A stretch of DNA of 64,000 nt from positions 1,364,001 to 1,428,000 of the forward strand of contig NZ_CP170633.1 of the NCBI RefSeq assembly GCF_042932805.1. Direction: 5' to 3'. The position numbers were made by a program, and so were the translations under genes. A model generated the notes under the pieces. That model did no database searches. It was not told where the DNA came from and was given only the letters and a program-made list of their open reading frames with translations. Of this stretch, positions 48,351 to 57,328 are shown piece by piece. Position 1 is the first letter of the stretch, and each line of letters opens with the position of its first letter. Source of the stretch: Ascidiaceihabitans sp029251465. Its GTDB lineage: Bacteria > Pseudomonadota > Alphaproteobacteria > Rhodobacterales > Rhodobacteraceae.

Positions 48351-48384
48351 TCAGGGCCCGGCCATCATGTTGGCGGGGCCCTGA
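48351..48384. terminator. Bidirectional terminator between dmdB-type and LysR genes
   Basis: TCAGGGCCC (48351-48359) pairs with GGGCCCTGA (48376-48384). The left flank is A/T-rich (CTAAAATAAT), giving a T tail on the minus strand; the plus-strand tail is CTTTG. Serves the two convergent genes. Confidence 0.75.
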
Positions 48385-48396
48385 CTTTGTCGTCGA

Positions 48397-49317
48397 TTAC
48401 AACAAACCCGTGTCGTCAGACGTGCGAAACGGCGACAGGCTGGCGGCAAAGGCATCGATGAATTCCAGCGTCACCGCCGATGGGCGTTTCAAGGTTGGTC
48501 GAACCAGCGACAGTCTGTGCGCGATTTTTGGCAAAAACGGCCGCATCAAAATGTGCTGATCGGCAAATTTGACCGCGTCCAGTTCACTGACCACAGCGAC
48601 ACCCACCCCAAGCGACACCAGTTCACAGGCGGCGGTAAATTGACGGGTTTCCACCAGCGTCTCCAGCGGCGTGTTTGTGTCCAGAAACGCATTGCTGAGG
48701 CTTCTGAAAAAATCACTGTCGCGGCGTGTGTGAATTATTTTTTCACCGGCCAGATCTGGTGGCGAAATATGCGTGCAGTTTTGCAACCGGTGCCCTGTGG
48801 GGAAAATGCAAACCGTGCGCACATCGATGTCGCGGCTGTGCACTGCGGAATGCCCGCGAAACCCATCGGTGATCCCGAAATCGAATTGCTCGTCGATCAT
48901 CCATTCCAGGATGCGCTCGGGGCGATCAGGCTCGATTGTAAAACTCACTCCGGGGCGGTTTTTGAGAAATTTGGCGATGACGTTTGGCAGGTGGCTGGTG
49001 GCAAAACCGGGCAGGCACGCGATCCGGATGTGGCCGGCTTTGCGCTGGGTGATGCTTTGGCTGACGTCATCGATTTGTCCCATTAAATCAAGGACTCGTT
49101 GGATGTCTGATTGCAAGAATTGCACTTCTTGGGTGGGCACCAGTCGACCATCGCGGCGGTTAAACAGGGTAAATCCCAAGGTCTGGCCAAGGTCCGACAA
49201 CAGGCGGCTGACCGCTGGCTGGCTGATCCCCAATTCTTTTGCAGCCCGTGTCACAGAACTGTGTTGTACCACGGCCATAAGGGCCTCGAACTGGCGTAAC
49301 CTAAGTTTCTGTTTCAT
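48397..49317 (-). CDS. LysR family regulator divergent from the ugp operon
   Basis: 306 residues from ATG 49317 (a GTG at 49332 is in frame). Starts KQKLRLRQFEALMAVVQHSS, typical of the CysB/GbpR-like LysR branch whose members regulate sugar uptake; recognition helix GISQPAVSRLLSDLG at about 34-48. Full-length effector domain. The gene is divergent from ugpB with about 180 bp between starts, so it is the best candidate regulator of ugpBAEC. Ligand unknown. Confidence 0.88.
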   Translation of the reverse strand: MKQKLRLRQFEALMAVVQHSSVTRAAKELGISQPAVSRLLSDLGQTLGFTLFNRRDGRLVPTQEVQFLQSDIQRVLDLMGQIDDVSQSITQRKAGHIRIACLPGFATSHLPNVIAKFLKNRPGVSFTIEPDRPERILEWMIDEQFDFGITDGFRGHSAVHSRDIDVRTVCIFPTGHRLQNCTHISPPDLAGEKIIHTRRDSDFFRSLSNAFLDTNTPLETLVETRQFTAACELVSLGVGVAVVSELDAVKFADQHILMRPFLPKIAHRLSLVRPTLKRPSAVTLEFIDAFAASLSPFRTSDDTGLL

Positions 49318-49495
49318 GTTTTCCAGTCTCACAAATGCAATTCACGGGACATAACACAATGTTATATTTTTTCAACAATTTACGACCTTGCATTATGCCT
49401 GTCTGACTGTATCGTTTTGATATTAAACAACCGATGCGGGTGACACCCCAAAGCATCACAAGAAAAACGCACCGCTGTGGTGCATGGGAGGAATA

Positions 49496-50806
49496 ATGAA
49501 AAAATCTTTGATCGGCGCGCTCGCCGTGTCCACAATGCTGACGCCCGTGGCGGCGATGGCAGAAACCGAAGTGCAGTTCTGGCACGCATTCACCGGCCGT
49601 CTTGGCGAGCTGGTCAAAGCCCAAGTTGCGGATTTTAACGCCAGCCAAAGCGACTATACCGTCGTCGAAAGCCACAAGGGCAACTATTCCGAAACGTTGA
49701 ACGCGGGCATCGCTGCCTTCCGCGCCGGCGAACAGCCGCAGATTTTGATGGTATTCGAGGTCGGAACCGCAACAATGATGGCGGCCAGCGGTGCTGTGCG
49801 CCCGATGCACGAAGTCATGGCCCAAAGCGGTGCCGCATTCGAACCTGACTCCTATATCGGTGCGGTCAAAGGCTATTACACAACCACAGACGGCGATATG
49901 TTGTCCTTGCCATTCAACGCATCGACGCCGGTTTTGTGGGTGAACCGTGACGCAATGACAGCTGCTGGCGTTGATCCTGACACGGATCTGTCCACTTGGC
50001 AGAACGTCGGCGCGACCTTGGATGCGCTAAAGGCGGGCGGCGAAGAATGCCCGCTGGTCACCGCATGGCAAAGCTGGATCCACCTCGAAAACCTGTCGGC
50101 CTATCATGACGTTCCATTCGCATCCCAAGACAACGGATTTGCGGGTCTCGACACTGAATTGATGCTGAACGGCGAGGCACAAGTTGCGCACCTGACGGCC
50201 ATGGGCCAATGGGCACAAGACGGCAAATTCATCTACACGGGCCGCCGCAACGAGGGTGGCGCGAACTTCCGCGCTGGCGAATGTGCGCTGTTCACCGAAA
50301 GCTCTGCGGGCTACGCGGGCATCAGTTCAGAAGCCGAATTCGAATTTGACGTGCGCCCACTGCCGTACTGGGAAGGTGTTGGAAACGCACCACAAAACAC
50401 CATCATCGGTGGGGCATCCTTGTGGGTCATGGAAGGTCATGACGATGCGGAATACAAAGGCGCGGGTGAATTCCTGAGCTATCTTTCCTCGTCCGACGTG
50501 CAAGCTGCATGGCACCAGAACACCGGTTATCTGCCGATCACAGTCGAGGCAGGCGAGGCCACCCGCGCGGCCGGTTTTTACGATGCAAACCCCGGCACGG
50601 ACATCGCTGTGATCCAGATGACGGCGAAACAGCCAACGGCCAATTCCAAAGGCTTGCGTCTGGGGTCATTCGATCAAATCCGTGGCATCATCGACGAAGA
50701 GCTTGAGGGTATTTGGTCTGGCGACAAAACCGCCCAAGAAGCCATGGACAGCGCTAAAGAGCGCGGCGATGCGTTGTTGCGCCGCTTTGAAGCTGCCAAT
50801 CGTTAA
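49496..50806 (+). CDS. ugpB: sn-glycerol-3-phosphate ABC transporter, binding protein
   Basis: 436 residues, ATG 49496 with GGGAGGA upstream. Signal peptide MKKSLIGALAVSTML... cleaved near AMA-ETEV. Family-1 solute-binding fold; ETEVQFWHAFTGRLGELV, SHKGNYSETLNAGIAAFRAG and the C-terminal RGIIDEELEGIWSGDKTAQE are UgpB blocks. Delivers glycerol 3-phosphate or glycerophosphodiesters to UgpAE. First gene of ugpBAEC, separated from ugpA by a stable hairpin. Phosphate-limitation control is usual, but I saw no clear Pho box. Confidence 0.93.
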   Translation: MKKSLIGALAVSTMLTPVAAMAETEVQFWHAFTGRLGELVKAQVADFNASQSDYTVVESHKGNYSETLNAGIAAFRAGEQPQILMVFEVGTATMMAASGAVRPMHEVMAQSGAAFEPDSYIGAVKGYYTTTDGDMLSLPFNASTPVLWVNRDAMTAAGVDPDTDLSTWQNVGATLDALKAGGEECPLVTAWQSWIHLENLSAYHDVPFASQDNGFAGLDTELMLNGEAQVAHLTAMGQWAQDGKFIYTGRRNEGGANFRAGECALFTESSAGYAGISSEAEFEFDVRPLPYWEGVGNAPQNTIIGGASLWVMEGHDDAEYKGAGEFLSYLSSSDVQAAWHQNTGYLPITVEAGEATRAAGFYDANPGTDIAVIQMTAKQPTANSKGLRLGSFDQIRGIIDEELEGIWSGDKTAQEAMDSAKERGDALLRRFEAANR

Positions 50807-50816
50807 CTAAAAACCG

Positions 50817-50840
50817 GGCAGGCCCAACACCGGGCCTGCC
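50817..50840 (+). promoter_or_regulatory. Intercistronic stem-loop between ugpB and ugpA
   Basis: GGCAGGCCC (50817-50825) pairs perfectly with GGGCCTGCC (50832-50840) over a 6-nt loop, followed by TTACTTTTT. It probably stabilises the ugpB mRNA 3' end and partly terminates transcription, giving more binding protein than permease. Full termination is unlikely because ugpA, E and C have no other obvious promoter. Confidence 0.75.
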
Positions 50841-50864
50841 TTACTTTTTCGCGGGGGCGAAGAG

Positions 50865-51746
50865 ATGGAAAAACGCGTTACGTTTCGCGGCTGGTGGCTG
50901 CCACTGCTGTTGATCGCGCCTCAGGTGCTGATTTCTGCCGTGTTCTTTTTCTATCCGGCGGGGCAGGCGATCTATCAATCGCTGTTCATCCCTGATCCCT
51001 TTGGGTTGTCGTCGCGCTTTGTCGGCCTTGGCAATTTTGAATTCCTGTTTGGTGATAAATTCTACCGCGCAGCCTTTGGCACGACGGCATTGTTTTCCAT
51101 CCTTGTGACCTTGTGTTCGATGATCCCGGCGCTGTTTCTGGCCGTCATCGCCGACCGTTTGATCAAAGGATCGGGCGTGTACCGCACCATGTTGATCTGG
51201 CCCTACGCGGTTGCCCCGGCGGTTGCAGGCGTTTTGTGGCTGTTCATGTTCAACACCCGCGTCGGCGTGGTGTCGTGGTATTTGGGCAATTTTGGCTACA
51301 ATTGGAACCACGTCTTGAACGGAGGCGAGGCGATGGGCCTTGTCGTTGTCGCCTCGGCGTGGGGACGGATCAGTTACAATTTCTTGTTCTTTTTCGCCGC
51401 TTTGCAGGCCGTTCCGCGATCTGTGATCGAGGCCGCCGCCATCGATGGCGCACGGTTCTGGCGCAGGTTTTGGACAATCGTTTTGCCGCTGTTGTCGCCC
51501 ACCACGTTTTTCCTGCTGGTCGTCAACATCGTCTATTCGTTCTTTGAAACCTTCGGCGTGATCCACACGATCACGGCAGGGGGGCCGCAACAATCCACGA
51601 CCATTCTGGTGTACAAAGTCTTTGCCGACGGGTTCGTGGGCCAAGACCTTGGGTCGTCCTCGGCCCAGTCTGTGGTCTTGTTGGTTGTGGTCGGTTTACT
51701 GACCATCATCCAGTTCAAATTCGTTGAAAAAAGGGTGCATTACTGA
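50865..51746 (+). CDS. ugpA: sn-glycerol-3-phosphate ABC transporter permease UgpA
   Basis: 293 residues, six membrane helices. The cytoplasmic EAA loop is EAAAIDGARFWRRFW, which docks on the ATPase UgpC. Periplasmic and membrane segments (WWLPLLLIAPQVLISAVFFF; ILVYKVFADGF) match UgpA. Its TGA shares a base with the ugpE ATG (TGATG), so the two permease subunits are coupled. Confidence 0.95.
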   Translation: MEKRVTFRGWWLPLLLIAPQVLISAVFFFYPAGQAIYQSLFIPDPFGLSSRFVGLGNFEFLFGDKFYRAAFGTTALFSILVTLCSMIPALFLAVIADRLIKGSGVYRTMLIWPYAVAPAVAGVLWLFMFNTRVGVVSWYLGNFGYNWNHVLNGGEAMGLVVVASAWGRISYNFLFFFAALQAVPRSVIEAAAIDGARFWRRFWTIVLPLLSPTTFFLLVVNIVYSFFETFGVIHTITAGGPQQSTTILVYKVFADGFVGQDLGSSSAQSVVLLVVVGLLTIIQFKFVEKRVHY

Positions 51747-52615
51747 TGGCCTTGTTCAAACGCGAAGAGCTGCATGGCATGGTCGAAAAACGTGGCGCGA
51801 GCCTGTGGCTGACCCACGTTGTGATGATTGTTGGTGTGCTGGTGATTTTCTTTCCGATCTGGCTGGCCTTTGTGGCATCCACCGTGACCCAGCCTGAAAT
51901 CGTCAAACCACCGATGCCGCTCTGGCCTGGCGATCAATTCGTTGAAAACTACTCTAAGGCGTTGTTTTCAGGCGTGAACGTGCCGGTCACAACGATGCTG
52001 TTCAACAGTCTGGTGATGGCCATTGGCATCGCGGTGGGCAAAATCGCGATCTCGCTGCTGTCTGCCTTTGCGATCGTTTATTTCAAGTTTCCGGGGAAGA
52101 TGCTGTTTTTCTGGATGATTTTCCTGACGCTGATGTTGCCTGTCGAGGTGCGCATCGTGCCCACTTACGAGGTCGTCGCTGGCTTTGGCATGCTGAACAG
52201 TTACGGCGGTCTGATTATGCCGCTGATTGCCTCGGCCACGGCGACATTTTTGTTCCGGCAGTTTTTCCTGACCATCCCGGATGAGCTGGCAGAGGCCGCA
52301 CGTGTCGATGGTGCCAGCCCGATGCGTTTCTTCTGGGACATCGTTGTCCCGATGAGCCGCACAAATGTCGCCGCTCTGTTTGTGATCCTGTTTATCTACG
52401 GTTGGAACCAATATTTGTGGCCGCTGCTGATCACCACAGACCCCGAAATGAACACCATCGTGATGGGCATCAAACAGATGTTTCCATCGGGCGATGATGT
52501 GGCGGACTGGCCGGTGATTATGGCCACGTCGATCCTTGCGATGATCCCTCCGGTGATTGTCGTGGTTAGTATGCAACGGCTGTTTATCCGCGGCCTCGTC
52601 GATAGCGAGAAATAA
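51746..52615 (+). CDS. ugpE: sn-glycerol-3-phosphate ABC transporter permease UgpE
   Basis: 289 residues, six membrane helices, EAA loop EAARVDGASPMRFFWDIVVP. VEKRGASLWLTHVVMIVGVL at the N-terminus and YGWNQYLWPLLITT are characteristic UgpE blocks. Forms the membrane pore with UgpA. Followed 3 bp later by ugpC. Confidence 0.95.
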   Translation: MALFKREELHGMVEKRGASLWLTHVVMIVGVLVIFFPIWLAFVASTVTQPEIVKPPMPLWPGDQFVENYSKALFSGVNVPVTTMLFNSLVMAIGIAVGKIAISLLSAFAIVYFKFPGKMLFFWMIFLTLMLPVEVRIVPTYEVVAGFGMLNSYGGLIMPLIASATATFLFRQFFLTIPDELAEAARVDGASPMRFFWDIVVPMSRTNVAALFVILFIYGWNQYLWPLLITTDPEMNTIVMGIKQMFPSGDDVADWPVIMATSILAMIPPVIVVVSMQRLFIRGLVDSEK

Positions 52616-52618
52616 GAA

Positions 52619-53674
52619 ATGGCAACGGTTTCCCTCAAGGACGTCAAGAAAAGCTTTGGCGCAACGGACGTGATCCACGGCATCACAACCGACATTGCGG
52701 ACGGCGAATTTATCGTAATTGTCGGCCCTTCGGGGTGTGGTAAATCCACGCTTTTGCGGATGGTTGCGGGCCTCGAAACCATCACCGCGGGCGAAGTGTT
52801 TATCGGCGGTGCGCGCGCCAACGACAAGGAACCGATGGACCGCGACATTGCGATGGTGTTCCAAAACTACGCGCTTTATCCGCACATGTCGGTGCGCCAA
52901 AACATGGGCTACGGGTTAAAAATCGCGGGCCTGCCTAAGGATCAGATCAACGCCAAAGTGGTCGAGGCCGCCAAGCTGTTGCAGTTGGAACCACTGCTGG
53001 ATCGCAAGCCTAGACAGCTGTCGGGTGGCCAGCGCCAACGCGTCGCGATGGGCCGTGCAATTGTGCGCGAACCGGCGGTGTTTTTGTTCGACGAGCCGCT
53101 ATCAAACCTGGACGCCAAGCTGCGCGTGCAGATGCGTCTCGAAATCAAGGAACTGCAATCCAAGCTGGGCATCACATCGCTGTACGTGACCCACGATCAG
53201 GTCGAAGCGATGACCATGGCCGACCGCATGATCGTGATGAATGGCGGCATTGCCGAGCAGATCGGCACCCCGCTTGAGGTCTACGAAACACCGCGCACAT
53301 TGTTCTCGGCGCAGTTTATTGGCAGCCCGGCGATGAACATCGTTGATGCGCAGGTTCGGGGCGGCAAGGTCATTTTGGGGGATCAGCCGGTCGCGGATGC
53401 GGTTGGGGTCGATGGGCCGGTCAAACTGGGCATCAGGCCAGAGCATCTGGTGTTCGATGATTCCGGCCCGATTGCTGTAAATGTTCAGATGGCCGAACCT
53501 TTGGGCGCGAACACGCTGCTGCACGGCAAGCTGGCTGGCACCACCGAAAACTTTACCGCGAGCATGCAAGGCGTGCATCTGCTGACCGACAAAAACGCAC
53601 AAATCCGTTTTGGAATTCAGCCTGGAAAAGCGCATCTTTTCGACGTTGAGACCGGGTTGCGGCGCGCACAATAA
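52619..53674 (+). CDS. ugpC: sn-glycerol-3-phosphate ABC transporter ATPase UgpC
   Basis: 351 residues. Walker A GPSGCGKST (36-44), Q-loop FQNYALYPHM, signature LSGGQRQR (134-141), Walker B FLFDEPLSNLD (155-165), H-loop VTHDQ, and a C-terminal OB/TOBE domain starting near residue 240. Belongs to the MalK/UgpC group. Powers import by UgpBAE. The operon seems to end here; no ugpQ phosphodiesterase follows. Confidence 0.95.
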   Translation: MATVSLKDVKKSFGATDVIHGITTDIADGEFIVIVGPSGCGKSTLLRMVAGLETITAGEVFIGGARANDKEPMDRDIAMVFQNYALYPHMSVRQNMGYGLKIAGLPKDQINAKVVEAAKLLQLEPLLDRKPRQLSGGQRQRVAMGRAIVREPAVFLFDEPLSNLDAKLRVQMRLEIKELQSKLGITSLYVTHDQVEAMTMADRMIVMNGGIAEQIGTPLEVYETPRTLFSAQFIGSPAMNIVDAQVRGGKVILGDQPVADAVGVDGPVKLGIRPEHLVFDDSGPIAVNVQMAEPLGANTLLHGKLAGTTENFTASMQGVHLLTDKNAQIRFGIQPGKAHLFDVETGLRRAQ

Positions 53675-53747
53675 TCACAGCGACCTCAGCGTAAACAATG
53701 TCGGTGGCGTATGTTTTTGGTGCAGCGCGCTGCGAAACTATCCGTTT

Positions 53748-54401
53748 TTAGTCGAAATAACGCACCAGCGGGGTGGCGGCGCGGAAAATCTCGATCAGTT
53801 GGTCGATCACCTCGTCATCCAATAGCTGCTCGTCGGTGATGTTTTTGCGGCATCCAAGGCCGACCATCTTTAAATATGGGGCTGCCGGATCGTTTTCTTC
53901 AAAACCTTCCGGCACGACGTTCAGCGCCTTTCGCGTGACCAAACCGTCTGCAAAAGTTGTCTTGAAATCACGGTCCGCCAAAATGTCGTTCAGGCCTGTG
54001 GGATCATCGTGCAAACGGTTGCGCACCCGCGCCAGTGCCGCCTTTGAAGGCTGGAACAGGGCGGCACCCGCGTAGCAATTTGCGGGCTCGATGTGCAGGT
54101 AGTACCCGAAATCCTCAGTGGGGTGACCCGCGTTGGCAAACACATCGATGGTCGTGCGATACAGACCCGGACCTGTGCGTTCGCGTGGGTCTTGAAAGAA
54201 CTTGGTGTAGCTTTGTTTTGGCTTGTTCACCGCATCGGCCACGTAGGGATCAAAGCGATCGGCATAGTCGTGCAGAGTCGTCGCGATGCCGGTGAAATTG
54301 CGCAAAGCATCGTCGCGTTCTTCGCGGTGCGTGTCGACCCAAGCCTTGCGGTTGTTCACCGCGAGATCTGTCAGGAACTCGAATGTTTCCGGCTCTACCA
54401 T
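53748..54401 (-). CDS. DUF2461 protein
   Basis: 217 residues, start ATG 54401. FEFLTDLAVNNRKAWVDTHR at the N-terminus, then YTKFFQDPRERTGPGLYRT and GYYLHIEPANCYAGAALFQP. These are the conserved blocks of DUF2461 (TIGR02453), small cytoplasmic proteins of unknown function found across bacteria and fungi. Monocistronic between convergent ugpC and the aldo/keto reductase gene on the same strand (98 bp upstream). Confidence 0.88.
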   Translation of the reverse strand: MVEPETFEFLTDLAVNNRKAWVDTHREERDDALRNFTGIATTLHDYADRFDPYVADAVNKPKQSYTKFFQDPRERTGPGLYRTTIDVFANAGHPTEDFGYYLHIEPANCYAGAALFQPSKAALARVRNRLHDDPTGLNDILADRDFKTTFADGLVTRKALNVVPEGFEENDPAAPYLKMVGLGCRKNITDEQLLDDEVIDQLIEIFRAATPLVRYFD

Positions 54402-54499
54402 TGCTTAACTCCTGTTGCGCGGACACCGCGTTGCGATGGCACCCTTGTAGAGTTATTTCAAACCATCAGCCACGGGTTTTCCAGCGCAAACTGGTCGGC

Positions 54500-55483
54500 T
54501 CATGCATTCAGCCCCTTCATGCCTTCGGGCGTGTAGCGCGCGCCGGCGACGTCCAGCGGCGCAATCGCGGCCTCGAGATGCGTGGCCTCATCACCGGTCA
54601 AGGTAAGGTCGGCGGCAGCGACGTTTTCCTCAAGGTACTTGAGGCGTTTGGTGCCGGGGATCGGCACGATGTGGTCGCCTTTGCTTAGCAGCCAGGCCAA
54701 TGCGATCTGTGCCGGGGTGCAGCCCTTGGTGGCGGCAAGGTGGCGCACCACGTCGACGAGCGTCGCGTTTGCTGCGATGTTGTCTGGCGAAAAGCGGGGC
54801 AGGTTGACGCGAAAATCACCGGGTTCAAAACCCGCGTGACGATCAAACGTTCCGGTCAAAAATCCGCGCCCGAGTGGAGAATAGGGCACAAACCCGATCC
54901 CGAGTTCATCGCACGTTGGCAGCACGTCGCGTTCGACATCGCGTGACCACAGTGAATATTCAGTCTGAACCGCCGCGACTGGATGAACGGCGTGGGCGCG
55001 GCGCAGGGTTGCATCGCTAACTTCACACAGGCCGATGTGACCGATTTTGCCAGCTTCCACCAAGCGCGATAATGCCCCCATCACGTCTTCGATGGGTCGG
55101 TCCGGGGCAACGCGGTGAACATAATAGAGGTCGATGTGCTCGACCTCCAATCGGCGCAAGGATGCCTCGCAGGCGGCGCGTGCGTATTGCGGGCTGTTGT
55201 CCAGCGTGCGTGCGTATTCGCCGGGTTTGCGTACGATGCCGAACTTGGTTGCGATCACGGCGTCGGGCTTGCGTTGTTTCAGGAAACGACCAATCAATTC
55301 TTCGTTGTGGTGCGGCCCGTACATGTCGGCGGTGTCAAAGAACGTGACGCCCAGATCGCAGGCGCGGTGCAAGACCGCCATCGATTCTGCGTCGTCTCTG
55401 GGCCCGTAAAATTCGCTCATCCCCATGCAACCAAGGCCAAGGGTCGAAACACTGAGGTTTGCTGTTAAAGATCGGGTTTGCAT
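54500..55483 (-). CDS. Aldo/keto reductase
   Basis: 327 residues, (beta/alpha)8 barrel. Catalytic tetrad: Asp and Tyr in FFDTADMYGPHHNEELIGR, Lys in VIATKFG and His in YYVHRV. NADPH-binding C-terminal IPGTKRLKYLEENVAA. AKR13/YakC-like group: reduces aldehydes or ketones; substrate unknown. Divergent from a LysR gene across about 100 bp, which probably regulates it. Confidence 0.92.
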   Translation of the reverse strand: MQTRSLTANLSVSTLGLGCMGMSEFYGPRDDAESMAVLHRACDLGVTFFDTADMYGPHHNEELIGRFLKQRKPDAVIATKFGIVRKPGEYARTLDNSPQYARAACEASLRRLEVEHIDLYYVHRVAPDRPIEDVMGALSRLVEAGKIGHIGLCEVSDATLRRAHAVHPVAAVQTEYSLWSRDVERDVLPTCDELGIGFVPYSPLGRGFLTGTFDRHAGFEPGDFRVNLPRFSPDNIAANATLVDVVRHLAATKGCTPAQIALAWLLSKGDHIVPIPGTKRLKYLEENVAAADLTLTGDEATHLEAAIAPLDVAGARYTPEGMKGLNA

Positions 55484-55581
55484 CGCGGTTCTCCTGTTGT
55501 GGATGTCCCCAAATTAGCTTTTCGAAAGCAGGCGTAAAATGCCGCTTTTTGGAAGTTCATTTTTCATTTATGAAAGACATC

Positions 55582-56481
55582 ATGAGCACACGCATGAATT
55601 GGGATGACATGCCCGTCTTTTTGGCAGTTGTGCGCAGCGGTACTTTGACCGATGCGGCAAGCAGGCTGGGCATAGGCGTGGCCACGGTATCGCGCCGGAT
55701 CGAACGGTTGGAACAGGCCTTGGGTGTTCCGTTGTTTGCCCGCCACCAAACCGGCTACAAATTGACAGACGAAGGCCAAGCGCTATTGCCGCGCGCAGAA
55801 GCATTGGATGACGCCATGCGCGGGTTCCAATCAAACGTCGAAACCGAGGCCAAAGTGACCGGCCATGTGCGGTTGGCGACGGCTGAAAACCTTGCCAATC
55901 CGATCATTATTCCCGCGATCGTACCGTTGTTGAACCGCCACCCCAATCTGACGCTCGAAGTCATGACCGATGTCGCCACCGTGAATTTGCACCGCCGTGA
56001 CGCGGATCTCGCGGTTCGTATGGTGCGCCCGACGCAGGGCAATGTGTCTGTGCGCCGGATTGGAACCATCGGGTTTGGCCTGTACGGATCGGTGCCCTAC
56101 ATGGCGTCGCGGCTGGAAAATCCCGAGGACGCGATGTTTGCCAATGACCGCATGATCGGATGGACCGAACGCCACAACATGCTGCCCGCAGCGCAATGGA
56201 TGGAGCGGGTTTTGCGTGGTCGCGCGCCCGCGTTGTTGACGACGACGCTGTCGGCGCAAATCGCAGCGGCCAAGGCGGATCTTGGATTGACGATCTTGCC
56301 GCATTTTATGGCGCAACAGGCGGGGTTGCAAAAAGTGCCGATGGATTTGGGTCTGGATCAGCCAATCTGGTTGGTGGTGCACAGCGATCTGGCCGCGTCC
56401 CGGCGCGTGCGCGTAGTTGTGGACCACCTTGTCGAGACGTTTGAGCGGGAACGCGCGAATTTGACAGGTGCAACGCAATAG
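55582..56481 (+). CDS. LysR family regulator
   Basis: 299 residues from ATG 55582; ATGs at 55570 and 55594 are also possible, and the frame to 55459 would overlap the reductase start. Winged helix MNWDDMPVFLAVVRSGTLTD..., recognition helix GVATVSRRIERLE, then a full effector domain. CrgA-like branch (opens N-W-D-D). Divergent from the aldo/keto reductase, so a classical LysR arrangement in which it activates that gene. Confidence 0.88.
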   Translation: MSTRMNWDDMPVFLAVVRSGTLTDAASRLGIGVATVSRRIERLEQALGVPLFARHQTGYKLTDEGQALLPRAEALDDAMRGFQSNVETEAKVTGHVRLATAENLANPIIIPAIVPLLNRHPNLTLEVMTDVATVNLHRRDADLAVRMVRPTQGNVSVRRIGTIGFGLYGSVPYMASRLENPEDAMFANDRMIGWTERHNMLPAAQWMERVLRGRAPALLTTTLSAQIAAAKADLGLTILPHFMAQQAGLQKVPMDLGLDQPIWLVVHSDLAASRRVRVVVDHLVETFERERANLTGATQ

Positions 56482-56795
56482 GGCTGAAGAGGCCGGTTGT
56501 GTCGCTGACGGCGCGCAGCAGTTGGCAGGATCGCGTTCAGGGGCTGAGCGCGGTCGGTGATGATTGTCTGGGCAAACGTTTTCAGATGTTGGAATTGATC
56601 CCGCGGCTGAATACTTTGAACCGGCGGAGGGCACTGGCAGCTTGGCGTTGCGGTTGATCTCGCCGCGCTGGAGGCGACCTCCGATTTCAAAAGCAATCGG
56701 TTGCATGGTCTGATGGCATTCGGATGGGTGCTGGTTGGGTACGCAAAACGCTACTCTCGGGCGGCTGCGGTACTTGCAAGACACTGTTGTCCGTC

Positions 56796-56901
56796 TGGGG
56801 GCTGACAATCGCGCGTGATGTGGCAGGGTTTCATGGTGGACCAATTGCGCTTGAAACGGCCTCCACCGGTGGCTTGCGCGCCACTCTGACAGTGCTGCAT
56901 T
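56796..56901 (+). pseudogene. Histidine-kinase catalytic-domain remnant
   Basis: The plus frame reads GLTIARDVAGFHGGPIALET then ASTGGLRATLTVLHLT. This is the end of a HATPase domain (the expected motif is G-L-G-L-x-I-A-R-x-V-x-x-x-H-G-G-x-I-x-L). The preceding G-x-G glycines, the N box and the histidine are missing, and the frame runs on past the natural end. Only the last 35 residues or so survive. Confidence 0.55.
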
Positions 56902-56910
56902 TGACCCAAT

Positions 56911-57015
56911 CTAGGCCGTCAGCAACAGGTCGGTCACATCATCCACAACAACCCCTTGCAGCACGGCATAGTCGTTGGTTTCTAAATCACCGTCATCATC
57001 GATTTGTGCGCGAAG
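56911..57015 (-). pseudogene. C-terminal fragment with an EF-hand-like loop
   Basis: Minus strand, 34 codons to TAG at 56911-56913, preceded in frame by a stop at 57016-57018 and with no start codon. Reads AQIDDDGDLETNDYAVLQG then VVVDDVTDLLLTA. The D-x-D-G-x-L-x-x-x-D spacing resembles an EF-hand or dockerin calcium loop. Parent family unknown. Confidence 0.35.
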
Positions 57016-57107
57016 CTAAGCAATCCCGACCTGAAACAGATCAGAACACAGCATTCAGTTTTGCTGGTGGGTGGAAATATGCGAATGGGCGAGGTGCCTT
57101 TCAGTCC

Positions 57108-57291
57108 AGTATGATTGCACAGATTGAACTTGGCTGAGCGATCCACCAATCATGTTTCTGCCTATGCTGTTGCGCTGGGGCGAGGGTGGTCGCCGGGCAA
57201 TCTGCGACCTTTAGCGGCGCGCGAACAGCTGGCTGAATTGTCGCGAATTCCTGAGAGGCACCTCGCGAAATTCGATGATCGGGAGGCCTGA
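57108..57291 (+). pseudogene. C-terminal coding fragment, unknown family
   Basis: After an in-frame stop near 57108 the frame has no start codon and reads LAERSTNHVSAYAVALGRGW, SPGNLRPLAAREQLAELSR and ends HLAKFDDREA at TGA 57289-57291. Amino-acid and codon composition look like real coding sequence. Family not recognised. Confidence 0.35.
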
Positions 57292-57328
57292 TGTTGTCGG
57301 GGACAGCGTTCAGGCGGTCTACGGCTCG

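Larger units (their letters stand above)
56482..57328. other. 850-bp gene graveyard
   Basis: No intact gene. At least three fragments with coding character in different frames and strands are recognisable (given separately). The left 300 bp (56482-56780) has long open stretches in two plus frames but no family pattern I can name. Suggests repeated insertion/deletion between the LysR gene and the nucleotidyltransferase. Confidence 0.6.
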
